Shown one piece after another: positions 24,767-36,280 of a stretch of 64,000 nucleotides of DNA. The DNA comes from Parasponia andersonii (taxonomy: Eukaryota; Streptophyta; Magnoliopsida; Rosales; Cannabaceae). The position numbers and the translations under genes were made by a program. The stretch is from assembly GCA_002914805.1 (NCBI GenBank), contig JXTB01000080.1, forward strand, positions 894,173-958,172, written 5' to 3'. The notes under the pieces were generated by a model. The model saw only the letters and a list, made by a program, of their open reading frames with translations. It searched no databases and was not told the origin of the DNA. The stretch's first letter is position 1. Each line of letters begins with the position of its first letter.

Positions 24767-25864
24767 CCCCAACTTTTCTCCCGAGTATTAATCAGGGCCT
24801 CAACCTTTTTTTCTTAGTTTTTAGATTCCCAACTTTACGCATTCGTATTACTTTAGTCCTATTTTCAACTTTTCATCTAATTTAGCTATTATTTAAAAGT
24901 TTTAATATCATTTGAGTCCTCAATATTGACACAATGTATCACTTAGGTCCCTATTTTTTATTTTGTAGCTTTGGACTCTCTAAATTTTTTTTTTGTAACA
25001 CTTAAATCCTTTTGAGTTAAAATCCAACTCTAATCAAATTATAATAAATAAATTAATGAAAACTCATATTTCTTTAGGATGTTTTAGTGTCCATTTATGA
25101 GTTGAGAGGTTTTTAAACTATTTTTAAATAATTATGAATTCATAAAATTGTAGAAAATGAATTTCATGATCATTAAAAAAAAATCATCATTAAATAGTAC
25201 ACTATTTTCTTTTGGTATATCCATGTCTCTACTCAATCGATATTTATTCATAAGTACTAACTTTTATGTTATTAACTATTATCATTATCAAAAATTTAAA
25301 ACCCATGATTTTCTATAAATTAATATCCATTAGTTATTTAAGACATTTTTCAAATTCTTTTATTATTTATGAGTTTTAACTAATCTAATGAGTTTATAGA
25401 ATTGGATAAAATGAAACTTACCATTATTAGTAAAAATTCACAATTAAGTTGTACAATATTTTTGATAATAAAAATTAACAAAAAATAATATTGTTATTTA
25501 GATTATCTTTTTCGAAAAACATCTTATTGGTATTGAACATTCCATTGGTAGTATTTATTAATTTATCAATTTGATTAGAGTTAGATTTTAACTCAAAATT
25601 AACTTAAAAGAACTTAAGTATTACAAAAATGAAAGTTTGAAAAGTCAAAAGTTATAAAAAAAATAATAATAAAGACCTAAGTGATACATTGTGTAAAAAT
25701 TGAGGACCTATGTGATATTAAAACTCTTAAATTATGGATTAATTAGATGGAAAAGTAGAAAAAATAACTAAAATGATACGAATGGATAATGTCAGCAATC
25801 TAAAAACTATAAAAAAAATTAAAAAACTGGGAATTTAATTAGTATTCTAGTGAAAAGTAGGGGT
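24767..25864. mobile_element. Element with about 290-bp inverted-repeat arms (Mutator-type or foldback)
   Basis: The left arm (about 24767-25055) and right arm (about 25560-25864) are inverted copies. Shared words in order are 'ttttagatt', 'cattcgtat', 'cttttccatctaatt', 'gttttaatatcac/attt', 'caatgtatcacttaggtc', and 'gagttaaaatc-aactctaatcaaatt'. The middle is about 500 bp of AT-rich DNA with no transposase. Long arms suggest a nonautonomous Mutator-like element or foldback. A 9-bp target duplication could not be fixed. Confidence 0.75.
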
Positions 25865-26909
25865 TTACGAGTTATATAAACCCTTTGGTTTATTTTAGTA
25901 AATTTTGCTTTACTTGGTCTTATGACAGGATGAAAAATGCCAACATTTAGACTTGAACAAGGATTAGTATTTAATTTTTTAAAAAAAGGAAAAAAGAAAA
26001 GGGAATACATAGGCTGACATTTTAAGCTTTTTCGACCTTTTGCCCCCGTGAGGTGTTTTCGCTTTTCAATTAATGGTGTGTTGCTCGTGCCTTCCCATTA
26101 ATTCAGGAGTTATGGCTCTCAGCCTCACACAATGACCCATATCCAACTGTTGCAACATTTTCAAAATGGTGTTGGAAACGTGTATTTTGAAAATTGATTG
26201 TTCCCTACCCTTTATTACTTTTTCCCCCTTCTAAAAATAAAAACAAAAATAAAAATTTGATCTCTATTCGGACAACAATAAGCGATAAATCCGCTTTATA
26301 TTAATTTCTTAAAACTATTTCTGTAATTATTAATTTTTTAAGACAAAAGGACTGATGATCCAGTATCTTTTGGTTCTACTAATAAACAATATTTGATTAT
26401 GGTATTCTTCTTTTTTACTTGGAACCATCGGTCAATTACCATTTCACATTTTACATCCCAATTTGCGGTCTCCCTTTTATAGCTAGAACTTCCCTTTCAA
26501 ACACATTATTTTTGGTGAAGACGAAAGCCCACTTAAAATATACAAAAATAATAATTCTATCTTAATTTTAATTAGCAGCTAAACTATTTGATTATCTTAT
26601 ATGCATATCTTTGATGGTTTAAATAAATAGTTTTAAAAAACAAGCGTCGTACACTTTAAAATTTTTAATGCAAGCACATTATTAATACAATGAATCTAAT
26701 ATATAGAAAGTCAGAAACCTACCTTGGTCCATATGTGCGTTTGCATTATTAAATTTCAAATATTAAACCAAGAAAAGAGTCAGCGATGTACGGAGCATGC
26801 CATTATAGATTTAAGTTTAACTGAGTGGTCTGTTGATTTTATTAACGTGTCAGCGATTTCTCCAAGTTGTGATCTCCTCCTGTGTTCCGATGCTTCCATT
26901 TCATTACAC

Positions 26910-26910
<1 letters not shown>

Positions 26911-26943
<33 letters not shown>
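26911..26943 (+). repeat. Poly-A run of 33 bases
   Basis: Uninterrupted A run. It could be a simple repeat or the tail of an old retroposed sequence. The preceding 200 bases show no family I recognise. Confidence 0.8.
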
Positions 26944-26945
<2 letters not shown>

Positions 26946-29279
26946 AAGCCTATTTGATTATCAAAGTCTGTAGTAGTGACCCAGTCGCCAAGGAATTGGC
27001 TAGGTCATTGATTTGTTTCTTTTGGCGGTCTTTATTGGGTTTTGTTTGGTGGTTCTTTTTCCTAGTCGTTAGGTCTCTTTGTGTCTCTCCATTTACTTCG
27101 GTTTTGGGATATTGTTTTAACTTTTCGCTTGATATATATTTGTTTCTTTTGGTTGAAAGAAGACTGAAATGCCAAATCCAGTTAAACGAATTGAGTATCA
27201 ACTACAAGCTTAATTATTAAAGTTTATAGTCTGACTCCCTATACTTTTATTAAAAACTAATAATAGCTGTTTTTTTTTTTTTTGGCTTGAAATTAATAAT
27301 AGTTAGTTTCAAGATTAAAAATATAAATTCCTTCAAAAACTTGTCTGCTAAAATAGTTTACGTATTGGACCTGATTTGCATGGATGTCACGTGCCCATAT
27401 ACAACGCGTTGCACGGTTTTAAATACTTCAACATAATTAATTACTATTGTTGTGTATCGTGCATTTTCATCTCTCTCCCTCTATTTGTCATTATTTTTTT
27501 TTTCGCTTGGAATGACATATTCATAATCCAATTAATTTAAATGACAATATTGTTGTGTTTATAACCACTGTCCAGAAATAACTTAGCTCCTTGTTCGCTT
27601 CGATTTTGTTCACCATAAGAAATCAACATTAGGTTGCGAACAACATTATTCTTATTTGTCATTTTCATAATACTGTAGACCCTATAGGCGGCGCACCAGG
27701 GCTCTTGAAGGCATTATTCTTTTCTTTGTAACTTTTGTGATGTTTAATATTTATTTTAAATAACTTATATAGTATGGGTACTTAATAAATAAAAGAGAAA
27801 AAAAAAAAAGTGGAGATACAACAATCATGATTTTAATTTTCTTCTTATAATAATTAGATACTACTATTATGTGACGTTCCATGCTATTCATTGAAGTTAT
27901 AAATTCAGAAAGAAGAAAATTCTAAGTCAAGATGTACCTATACATAGGCTTTATAGCACAAAAACAATCCGAACTCGAATAAATTAGTAAAATTAGGACT
28001 GTATTCAATTTTTTAAAGTAAAACTTCATAAAATCTCTTTATATTCGTTTGGTTAGAAAAGAAATATATTTCTATTAATTATTTTTTTCGAGTTAAGTCT
28101 ATATTCTTTTATTTGAAACTTTTTGATCTTTATTTTTTAATTTTTGTTTCACGTTAATCCATCTTTCCTGTTTAATACTATCGTTAATTAGTATTTATCT
28201 AAAACATACTTATTACAGTAGAGGTAAAATTGGAAACAAAAGAAAATTATTTACTTTTTTTTTTGAAAAATAAAGAGATGAATTATTTTTTTCATTGAAG
28301 ATGGATGGAAAAAATTTAAAAATTTTATATGATTTCAATATGAATTTATTTTGTCCAAATATTAATATATCTATAAAAAATATATATGAATATATTACCA
28401 ATTTTATGTTTTGTCATCCTAATTTTATGGAATATATATTAATAATTTCATATTTAAAGAGGCAAAGAATTTAGTGTCCTAAAAGTACTTTTAGTTTAGT
28501 GTCCTGGTTTGAGGCTCGGCATGGGTTGGGTTTAGGGTTTAAGTAGTTTTATGACAATTTTATGTTCTGTGCTTTACGTGTGAAGTAAACAAACGTCATG
28601 CCCATTAATTATAAGTCATCCTCCCGCGAAACTGAAGCAGAGAAATGGTTTAAAGAGATTAAAGGATCGGATAAAATATGAAGGTAGGAGAATTAGTCAA
28701 GCTTCTTTGAATGAATTATTTCAATTCGGATTCTGGTCGAGCTTTACCTGCTGTATGCCAAAGCCAGAAGGAGTGGGTTATGCCTTCGAGGACCAAATAG
28801 CAAATGTTCATTCTGAAAGTTCCATTTTTTGGGGGTAAAAATACGTAAGAACGATATTCTGCAAGGACTTAAAAGTAAAGAAATAAGAAATCTAGAATAT
28901 TAAAATGTCACCACTTCCTCCTCATCCACTAACATCATCAAAGATAGTAGAATGTTTCCTTCTACACTTGAAAAGAATATAAAGATATCTCAAGAAACGC
29001 TGCATAATAATCGATATATGGGGGAAAAAATTAAATTGGAAGAAAAAGTTTTGGTATGCTTCTATCTTTTTTAATTACTTTTTTAAAGTACAAATTTGAA
29101 CAAAAAAAATTGTACTTCAAAAAAGGGGGAAAAAAAAAAATCTTGCCCTATTTGCAACTAGGACAACTTAGCCTGCATGCGAGGAACATTCGTCAAGATC
29201 GGCATTAGAAAACTAATTGGGATAAGGAAAACTACACCCACCCATCAATCCGATTCTTGAGCTTAAGAGCTTTCTTTAC

Positions 29280-29505
29280 CCGCCCGAGGAGAAGCAGGCT
29301 GGACCGGCCCAGTATTCAAGAGCTTGGTGGCCGAATGGCGGCCCGGCCCAGCCCGTCCCTTAACCAATATTTTTTAAAAAAAAAAATTTAATCTTGAAGA
29401 AAAAAAAAAAGAAAAGAAAAGCCCGCCGGGCTCATACATATGGCCCAGTCCGGTCCTTCCTGTGGTTCGGCCTGTTTGACCCGGCCCATTTTTACAGCAT
29501 TACCT
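29280..29505. repeat. GGCCCGGCCC-rich repeat block
   Basis: A cluster of CGGCCCAG / GGCCCGGCCC / CGGGCTC / GGCCCAGTCCGG words on both sides of an A-rich core. Such blocks form subterminal parts of plant nonautonomous DNA elements (often hAT-like). No clean terminal inverted repeat or target duplication was found, so the class is open. Confidence 0.4.
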
Positions 29506-29989
29506 TTTGAGCAACACTCATGCTTGGTCAAGCGGCAAAGTTCCAAAACCCATTAAAACCCAGAAGCTTTCATTTGATCAATGCCTATGTGTCGATGTCA
29601 AAAAGTTGAGATTAAAATGGTCATTACATATTGTTCATGTCTTATTACGTATAGTTTCCTAGATTCATCATTCATGTATAATGTTCAGGATCCGTCATGA
29701 ATAATTACTCATCTCGTTTATTTTTCATTCACTAAACATATATTTCAGTTTCACCATGGGAAAATACTAAAAATTTTCCCAGGATTTCAGAGTGGTACCA
29801 ATTTTACCCATCTGTTTTTTAGAAATACCAAAAATATTTCATGAATTTTGTAAATCCTTTACTTCACTTAAACCCATGAGATATATTAGATATTGTCTCT
29901 CACTATGATATAAAATTTTAGCAGTTTGTGTTAGCCAACATAGTCTGTTACATTTCCTTCTAATTACGTAAAATTTAAGTTAAATGCCA

Positions 29990-30966
29990 ACCAATTAAAA
30001 TGTTCCAAGCCCCAATCTTTCATTTGATCTACTACAATTGGACCAAACCCGTTGTTTGCTAGGACCAACCTTGGAAAAGTGAACTCTTCGTTTTCTTAAC
30101 TTGTTGACAAGTATAAAATGAAATGTGTCACCTGCCTAGCAAAGTATTTATTTGCAACTTCTATAATCTCTGATGCGAATTTGACTCGTAGAGTCTACAA
30201 TTTCTCAATTTGATTTGTTGATAAGCATCTAAATAAATAAAATCATAATGACACTTCCATTTATGTCAAAATTACAGTGATACTCTTTAGACGAAAAAAC
30301 AATTACTGTACAACTGACAACACCTAGATCCAAAAAAGATACCAAAAAAAAAAAAAGAGAATGAAATTTCACTATTTAATATTTTATTCTTTAATTTTTT
30401 TTTTTAAAATAAGCGTTGCTTTAATTGATAAAATTTTAACAGTTAAAAGCAAAGTTTTAGTCAAATTTAACTTAAAATAGGATATTAAAGTAATTTTGAA
30501 AAATTTTAGGGATGCTAATCTAAATAATTTTGGTTTAGGTGTCACTATAATATTTATATGGATCATAGTCGGCTTAAGTTTCCCCACATAAACTGGCAGG
30601 GGATTTCCACGGCGAACTCAATCTTCATCTTTTTTTTTTCCTCTTCTTTCTCTCTTCTTTTATTTATTTATTTATTTTTTTCCTTTTTTGGGTTATGTCC
30701 TTGAAACGAATTCAAACTATTTCAGAAGCTTACCCAATAGATGTCCTCAGGGTCTCATCTTGTTCTATATATTCTGTGGTCAATCACATGTATAATAATC
30801 AATTTCTAAAACTTGCTGGAGTCAGAGTTTCAAGTTCAATCAAGCTTGTAGAGCTCATTCACCTAGTTCAGCTTTGAAACTATTTTCAGCACAAAACACC
30901 CTGCACGTCAAGTGAAAAAGTGGACAAAAACCAGACGAAGAGACCTTACCTTACTTTGGCTACCCA
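29990..30966. repeat. 3' flank of the DUF2921 gene, duplicated at 60575-61390
   Basis: This non-coding flank shares ordered phrases with 60575-61390: 'tttgatctactac', 'ggaccaaacccgttgtttg', 'gacaacacctagatc', 'aaactattttcagcacaaa', and 'gtggacaaaaaccaga'. It shows that the duplication of the gene included at least 1.4 kb downstream. It holds no gene of its own. Simple T-rich runs lie at about 30395-30410 and 30628-30690. Confidence 0.75.
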
Positions 30967-30975
30967 TTTTATTAA

Positions 30976-31326
30976 GGGAAATTATCATTTTTTTATACCT
31001 GTATTTTGACACTAATTTATACTTTCTGTTTTACTTATTATTAATATTGACCTTTAGATTTCTTATTTATTACAAATTTATACTCTGACACTAATTTAGA
31101 GTAATTAATTTACCAAGATGATTTAATAAACTTATTCTCGGATCAATTTTTATATAGTTTATTTTCAATTTTTTAAACGACAACTTAGTAAATTAATTAT
31201 CCTAAATTGGTGTCAGGGTATAAATTTGTAACAGATTTTAAATCTAAGGATCAATGTTGATAATAACCAAAATAGAAGGTATAATTTGAACAAAGTATCA
31301 AAATACAGGTATACAAATGATCTCCC
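30976..31326. mobile_element. Mutator-type MITE (351 bp) with 9-bp target duplication
   Basis: Terminal inverted repeats of about 130 bp (left begins GGGAAATTATCATTT; right, read in reverse, begins GGGAGATCATTTGTATACC) are flanked by the 9-bp direct repeat TTTTATTAA at 30967-30975 and 31327-31335. The paralogous locus holds a single uninterrupted site (about 61387-61395, CTTTTATTAAACTACAACA), which confirms insertion and both ends. A 9-bp duplication is characteristic of Mutator-like elements. No transposase is encoded. It lies about 120 bp beyond the stop codon of the DUF2921 gene and may fall in or near its 3' untranslated region. Confidence 0.88.
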
Positions 31327-31445
31327 TTTTATTAAACTACAACATCTCAAAAAGTAACAACAAACCATCCCATCCACAAGCCAAATTAACGCCTACCGTG
31401 AGTATAATTTTACAAACACTCCGTAGTTTAGAGAGAAATACAACA

Positions 31446-34400
31446 TCATTCCAAATCTTGCTCTTTCTCATTTGAAGCGTTACTACAGTTGACACCAGAA
31501 GCTAGCTCGGCTTCGAACGCCATGGAACTTGAAGGGAGCCTCTGGTACATTCTTGATGCCGATGGAAGAAGCCTCAACCGTCCGAAGGTAAGACTCCGGG
31601 TGAGCTTCTCGTAGCTCAACTTTTGCTGAACAAAAACCAAAACTGCAAGAACCACTGCTGTCATAGGAATGGCAATGTCTCCAAACTTCGAGTAGAAATC
31701 CATACTCGGATTGACAAACTCGTACATTTCAGGGTAGTAAGGATTGTAATTAGGAGCTCTAACGTAGTCGTAGAAATGTGGAAAAAGTCTAACCAGTGTG
31801 ATTCCGATATAGTACAGCTTTCTAAGTGGTTGACAATCAATCTGACATACCAAGTTGCCAACTACTTGTGGGAGAAGGAAAAAGTCCTGGACAAGACCAA
31901 CATACTCTTCTAACTCAGCTTCCCATTCACTCAGAACACTGGAATTTTCTCTGATAAGAGAATAACCCCTCGTCCCAATCGAACTCTGGCTGCTCCTCCT
32001 ACTATGAATGATCAGAACAAGTACGTAGCCAGTTAGATGTATCGCCAAGGTACTCAAAAGAACCTTCTTGTCACTTGGGACACGATGAGGTTCAAGAGGA
32101 GCTCGAGTAAGCAATCTCACGCGAGATTTCCACACTTTCTGACAAAGCCTAAGAGTCAGTAGCAACGAAGTCATAACAAGAAGCTTGACGATGTAATCAA
32201 GTATGTGGAACCACCGGTTGTTTTCGAGATCATACGAAGATTCATAGGATCCAGAACCAGACTTCTTGAAGAGAGCTTCAGCGCCAGTGACGAGAGGAAT
32301 GCTATACCCAATTGCTTGGATGCCAAGCATGACAAGGGATACATAAGGAACAGAGTCAGTACTCTGCTTGATGTGAAATAATTGTCCTGAAATACAAGCA
32401 ATCGCAAATGAAAGAGTTAGGATCCGAAGGATTCCCTCAATTCCCCTACGAGAGAGTATGTCTTCCCTCTGCTTCCTGTAAGTTATTGGGAAAGTTTGGA
32501 GCTTGACTGGACTGAAATGAAGTGGGTCATCGTCGGTTCTTTGGCTGGCTACAGAAATTTTGGCATCCTGATCGACTAACCAACGAGCTGTCGTCGGAGG
32601 ATACGAGACAATCACTTCAATCAAACAGTCCAGCCCGGCTTCGAGATCCATGCTGTCATGTAAGATTTTCCAAGAGGCTCGGACATCCCTGCAGCCAACT
32701 AAGTACATTTTCCCAGAGCGTTGGTCATAATAACCCTCCAAGAAAAGTACAGAAACATTACTGTATTCCATTCCAGGGATAGAGAGTTGAGCTGATACAT
32801 TCAGAAGGAGCTGTTTCTCAGTGTATTCAGCCTTGGTAAGGTAAGCAGTGCCAGTCTCCCATTCAGTGCCACTGAAATTTGAAACATTGCGTGAATAGTA
32901 GCGCCTAAATAAGGGACCAACCGCAAGAATTTCCATCTGAATCTCTGTCCTTGGACGCTTAGGATTAGGAGCACTTGAATCCGGAAATGCAGGGGTATGT
33001 AGTGTTAAATCTTCTGAGAGAAGAGAAAGACTACCTTCAAAATCTTCCGCATCTTCTAGTTTCGGGAATTTCAGCAATGATCTCTTGATTCTAGTTCCAA
33101 AACTAAACTCCTCGCTTTTTTCCAAGATGGCAGCAGCTTTACCAATTTTCGAGTAACTATAAGATGGACGCGAGGCTTGGAAGTAGTTCCAGAACTCTGA
33201 CCCCTGAAGCATTAGCTTTTCAAAAGAGAGAGGAAAGTATGTTGGAGGGTTTGTACTAATGCTTGAGAAAGTCCCATACACAATGCTTCTTTGCTCAATA
33301 GAAAATGAGGTAGGAATGTACAAACAGATCCGGGAATCACAGCCATTACCTTCAGGATCTACGATTCCAGCACAACCAATCATGCAAAGCTGTCCACTGG
33401 TTGATTTCCAAATTCCCTCAGCAGCAACTGTCATGTTTCCGATCCCGGATCTCCTGCTTGAAGTATATGAATATTCCGATGAAGGAGAGGCTCTAAACAC
33501 AGCTGAAACTCTTGCTGAAGTGGCATTTCTATGGACATTTGACTGTTCACACTTAACAACCTGCATATAAAGATTGATACCTTTGAAACCACCATCTGTT
33601 CTGTTGATCTCTTTGTTTATCCCAAATGGACCCAACTTACTACAAAATTCATCCTTGCCACTGCAGTTCCAGTTTGGAAGAACAGTGAAAGCTTGATTCC
33701 GGGTAACCTCTCCCAAAATATCACAAAAACGATTCCCTTTGTAGACACTGATTCCCGGGATCATCAGCGAGCTATCTGTCTTGTTATATGGGTAAGGCTT
33801 ACACGCTTTGGAAACGAGTTTCTCCGAGGCGAATTCGTAGAATGATGAACTTCCTATCCCCAACTGGGATATTATTTGAACTTCATCAAAGTGCTTTTGG
33901 TTCGATTTCGGATTCAAACTCCTCATTTCGCCGCGGATTGCTCTACTCGTCAAATTGAACGTTTTTGGAAAGTGCAGAACAAGCAGAATTCTATCGTCCT
34001 GCAACAGCGGAGGGCGATCGTTATCATAAGATGAAGAAGAATTCACCCATTCCCAGGGATCAGCAGCATTCAACTCCCGAGCCGGCAACATCGCATTACC
34101 CAACATACAAACCACTCTTTCTCCACCATTCTTTGCAGCCTCAGTGTAAACCCCTTGGAATGGAATAGCGAGTTGGGAACTCCCAGGCCAAAATCGAAAC
34201 TCAGGATTCCCATCATACCCGTAATCAGCAAATTCCCCATTAATAGTAATGACCAGATTCAACATTCCACTGAGACTAAACCAGTTCTTTGATCTATGAG
34301 TAAGGCTAACATCCGTGACCCGGAATGAAACCAAGTTTAAGGGATCACCCTCCTGATTCGGGACGGAGTAAAACGTTGACGGCGCCGAGTTTCGATATCT

Positions 34401-34712
34401 AACATCTAAGGGCATAATCGGGGCTTCACCCTTGACCTGACTCCAATCCCCATTGTCCACAAAGAGATATCTCTCAATACTATCAACTCTATTATCTTCT
34501 GGCTTCAATTCAGAAGCAGAAGACAATACAGCTTTACACTCTTTTTTCACTTCTTCGATTCGATCATAACTATAGGTTACACTAGATTCAGTTTGGATGG
34601 TAGACACAGCCTCCGGTGCCCAAAACTCTGAAACTGATGAAAATCCCAAGCCCAAAAACCCAAACAGAGCCCAAATGACAATGATAACAGCAGCAAAAGA
34701 TGCAGACTTCAT
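31446..34712 (-). CDS. DUF2921 family multi-pass membrane protein, intact single exon
   Basis: A 1088-residue open frame with no introns in the coding part. The start is the first ATG and is followed by a hydrophobic signal or anchor (about residues 5-24). A long N-terminal part (about 30-750), probably luminal, has several N-glycosylation-type sites (NCS, NKT, NVS) and spaced cysteines. The C-terminal third has about seven membrane segments (near 758-777, 785-805, 840-858, 883-903, 943-958, 966-982 and 1013-1030). The DFFLLPQVVGN and YDYVRAPNYNPYY stretches are typical of this plant family (Pfam DUF2921). Arabidopsis FLY1, a Golgi/endosomal membrane E3 ligase affecting pectin methylesterification, has similar architecture but ends in a RING domain. 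This protein ends in a short serine-rich tail with no RING, so a ligase role should not be assumed. The gene is flanked by a MITE downstream and has a decayed paralogue at 61514-64000. Function is not established. Confidence 0.92.
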   Translation of the reverse strand: MKSASFAAVIIVIWALFGFLGLGFSSVSEFWAPEAVSTIQTESSVTYSYDRIEEVKKECKAVLSSASELKPEDNRVDSIERYLFVDNGDWSQVKGEAPIMPLDVRYRNSAPSTFYSVPNQEGDPLNLVSFRVTDVSLTHRSKNWFSLSGMLNLVITINGEFADYGYDGNPEFRFWPGSSQLAIPFQGVYTEAAKNGGERVVCMLGNAMLPARELNAADPWEWVNSSSSYDNDRPPLLQDDRILLVLHFPKTFNLTSRAIRGEMRSLNPKSNQKHFDEVQIISQLGIGSSSFYEFASEKLVSKACKPYPYNKTDSSLMIPGISVYKGNRFCDILGEVTRNQAFTVLPNWNCSGKDEFCSKLGPFGINKEINRTDGGFKGINLYMQVVKCEQSNVHRNATSARVSAVFRASPSSEYSYTSSRRSGIGNMTVAAEGIWKSTSGQLCMIGCAGIVDPEGNGCDSRICLYIPTSFSIEQRSIVYGTFSSISTNPPTYFPLSFEKLMLQGSEFWNYFQASRPSYSYSKIGKAAAILEKSEEFSFGTRIKRSLLKFPKLEDAEDFEGSLSLLSEDLTLHTPAFPDSSAPNPKRPRTEIQMEILAVGPLFRRYYSRNVSNFSGTEWETGTAYLTKAEYTEKQLLLNVSAQLSIPGMEYSNVSVLFLEGYYDQRSGKMYLVGCRDVRASWKILHDSMDLEAGLDCLIEVIVSYPPTTARWLVDQDAKISVASQRTDDDPLHFSPVKLQTFPITYRKQREDILSRRGIEGILRILTLSFAIACISGQLFHIKQSTDSVPYVSLVMLGIQAIGYSIPLVTGAEALFKKSGSGSYESSYDLENNRWFHILDYIVKLLVMTSLLLTLRLCQKVWKSRVRLLTRAPLEPHRVPSDKKVLLSTLAIHLTGYVLVLIIHSRRSSQSSIGTRGYSLIRENSSVLSEWEAELEEYVGLVQDFFLLPQVVGNLVCQIDCQPLRKLYYIGITLVRLFPHFYDYVRAPNYNPYYPEMYEFVNPSMDFYSKFGDIAIPMTAVVLAVLVFVQQKLSYEKLTRSLTFGRLRLLPSASRMYQRLPSSSMAFEAELASGVNCSNASNEKEQDLE

Positions 34713-34756
34713 GGTTCCAAATCAAGTGTTACAACTTTCCTCAATTATTTCTCAGC

Positions 34757-34937
34757 TTACAAGTGAAGATAACCCCCCAAAATGAAAAAAAAAAAAAAAA
34801 AGAAAAAAGTTCACATAATAAATATGGTTAAAGTAGAGATCTCTTCAAGAGCTAAAAGATCAAATTTGATCTTATGGTCTAATATGGGTATTGTGTAAAT
34901 TACATAAGTGAATGCCTTTCACAGGGAAAATGCTAAC
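34757..34937 (-). other. Possible 5'-UTR intron of the DUF2921 gene
   Basis: On the minus strand a donor-like CCAG|GTTAGC begins at 34937. A T-rich tract (around 34785-34805) leads to an AG near 34757, some 45 bases before the ATG. Introns in the 5' leader are common in plants. This is inferred from sequence only; the acceptor choice is uncertain. Confidence 0.3.
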
Positions 34938-35260
34938 CTGGATGAGAGACCCTTTTTTCTCTGAAGCAGAACCTAGAAGTAAGAACCCCACTTTGCAGAA
35001 GTTTGGATCTTGGTTTTCGAGTCTTCGGACGACTAAATTAAAGAATGGTACGACTTAGGACAAGAGAGAGAAGTATTGAAGTTGAAGAGTGAAGTGGTTC
35101 GTGGAACTCTGTAATGACCTCCCAAGTCGTCGATGCTTTCTTCCCACTTTTCCTTTTCAGCGCGTGTAGCCGTGTACAATAAGCTAAGACTTTCTTGTTT
35201 TTTTTCTTTATGGGTAGAGACAACGAGTCAAGACTTAAAAGTAATAGGAAGAGACGCAAA

Positions 35261-35270
35261 AATTTATATA
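35261..35270 (-). promoter_or_regulatory. Candidate TATA box of the DUF2921 gene
   Basis: TATATAAATT on the minus strand, about 550 bases upstream of the ATG. A start site some 30 bases downstream would give a leader long enough for the proposed 5'-UTR intron. In an AT-rich region chance matches are common. Confidence 0.3.
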
Positions 35271-36280
35271 CAAAAGTCCCACTCAATAAAAGAGTAGGAC
35301 CATGCCTATTTCTTCTTAGTATTATTCCTAATTTAATAACGCAAGAGAATGTTAAATTATATAAATTGAAGATTAAATTTGAGAGAATAAAACATAGATT
35401 AAGATAATAACATATAATATTTGACAAAATAAGTTAGTATAAATTGCAAAGAGTATCTATTATTTAAAATTTCGGTTATAGGTTCGAGTCAAATTTCAAA
35501 TAAATGTGAAAGTTTATTGTCTTTAACAAGTAGGAATTAGGTAGTAGTTGATATTTTTCTTTAATTTATAATAAATAGAAATCATTAATTTAGTAGTAAA
35601 TATTTTCTTTTAATTTGTAATAAATAGAGATCATTAATTAAGTCTTACTTAAAAAAAATAAAAAGATAATAACTCATGACATATGAGAGTTCTATATTAA
35701 AATTGAGAGAAAAAAAAATTAGTTCGGGTCTTAAAAATATGATTAATCTAAAAAACAAGTTTCACGTCAGTATATAAGAAAATTAGAAGAAAATAAATGC
35801 AGTACTTGTCACACAACATCCTCGCGCGTCGAAATTGGACTCGGATTTTTTTAACACGGTTGGTCCCAAGATGAATGGTGGCCCTAACCATTAACTAATG
35901 TCCAACTGTGAATGCTAATTATTTATTATTAGAACAAGACTAAAATAAAACGGATATGAACACTTATATTCTATTTTCTTATTTCCCTCTTAGATCCCAG
36001 TTTTTTGAGTTTACGTTTACTTTAATAATATCAACTTTTTTTTGTATTTTTTTTTATTTTTCTTCCTTGAGCTTTTTAAGATTTTAAGGGGAATTTAGTC
36101 GATTTATTATGAATCCACTCGTTCGAACTCGAACAAAAATTTACTCAAAAAGTGAGGTAAACACAAAGGACAAAAAGAATTTTAGAAACCAGAGTACAAA
36201 CATTAAAATTAAGAAACTAAATAGTTCATTAGTGCTTACTATATACGTCCTATAACTTTTAGCATTTTTTTTAAATTAAC

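Larger units (their letters stand above)
25865..29989. other. AT-rich intergenic stretch
   Basis: About 4 kb without a recognisable gene. It contains a 33-base A run at 26911-26943, several other A/T runs and scattered short frames. The A run has no upstream coding sequence, so I cannot tie it to a LINE or processed copy. Confidence 0.5.
34713..36275. other. Upstream region of the DUF2921 gene and AT-rich spacer
   Basis: Holds the leader and promoter region of the minus-strand gene, then AT-rich DNA up to the gypsy insertion. A roughly 50-bp phrase ('taataaatagaaatcattaatt' type) is tandemly repeated twice near 35540-35645. No other gene was recognised. Confidence 0.5.

Noticed and set aside
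26724-27220. Two frames crossing the 33-base poly-A run
   Set aside because: The lysine runs are translations of the A run; no homology or gene context.
32522-34168. Several plus-strand frames inside the DUF2921 gene
   Set aside because: Shadows of the intact minus-strand gene.
35485-35500. GGTTCGAGTC, a tRNA B-box-like word
   Set aside because: No A-box at the right distance and no cloverleaf could be drawn; a SINE remnant is possible but unsupported.
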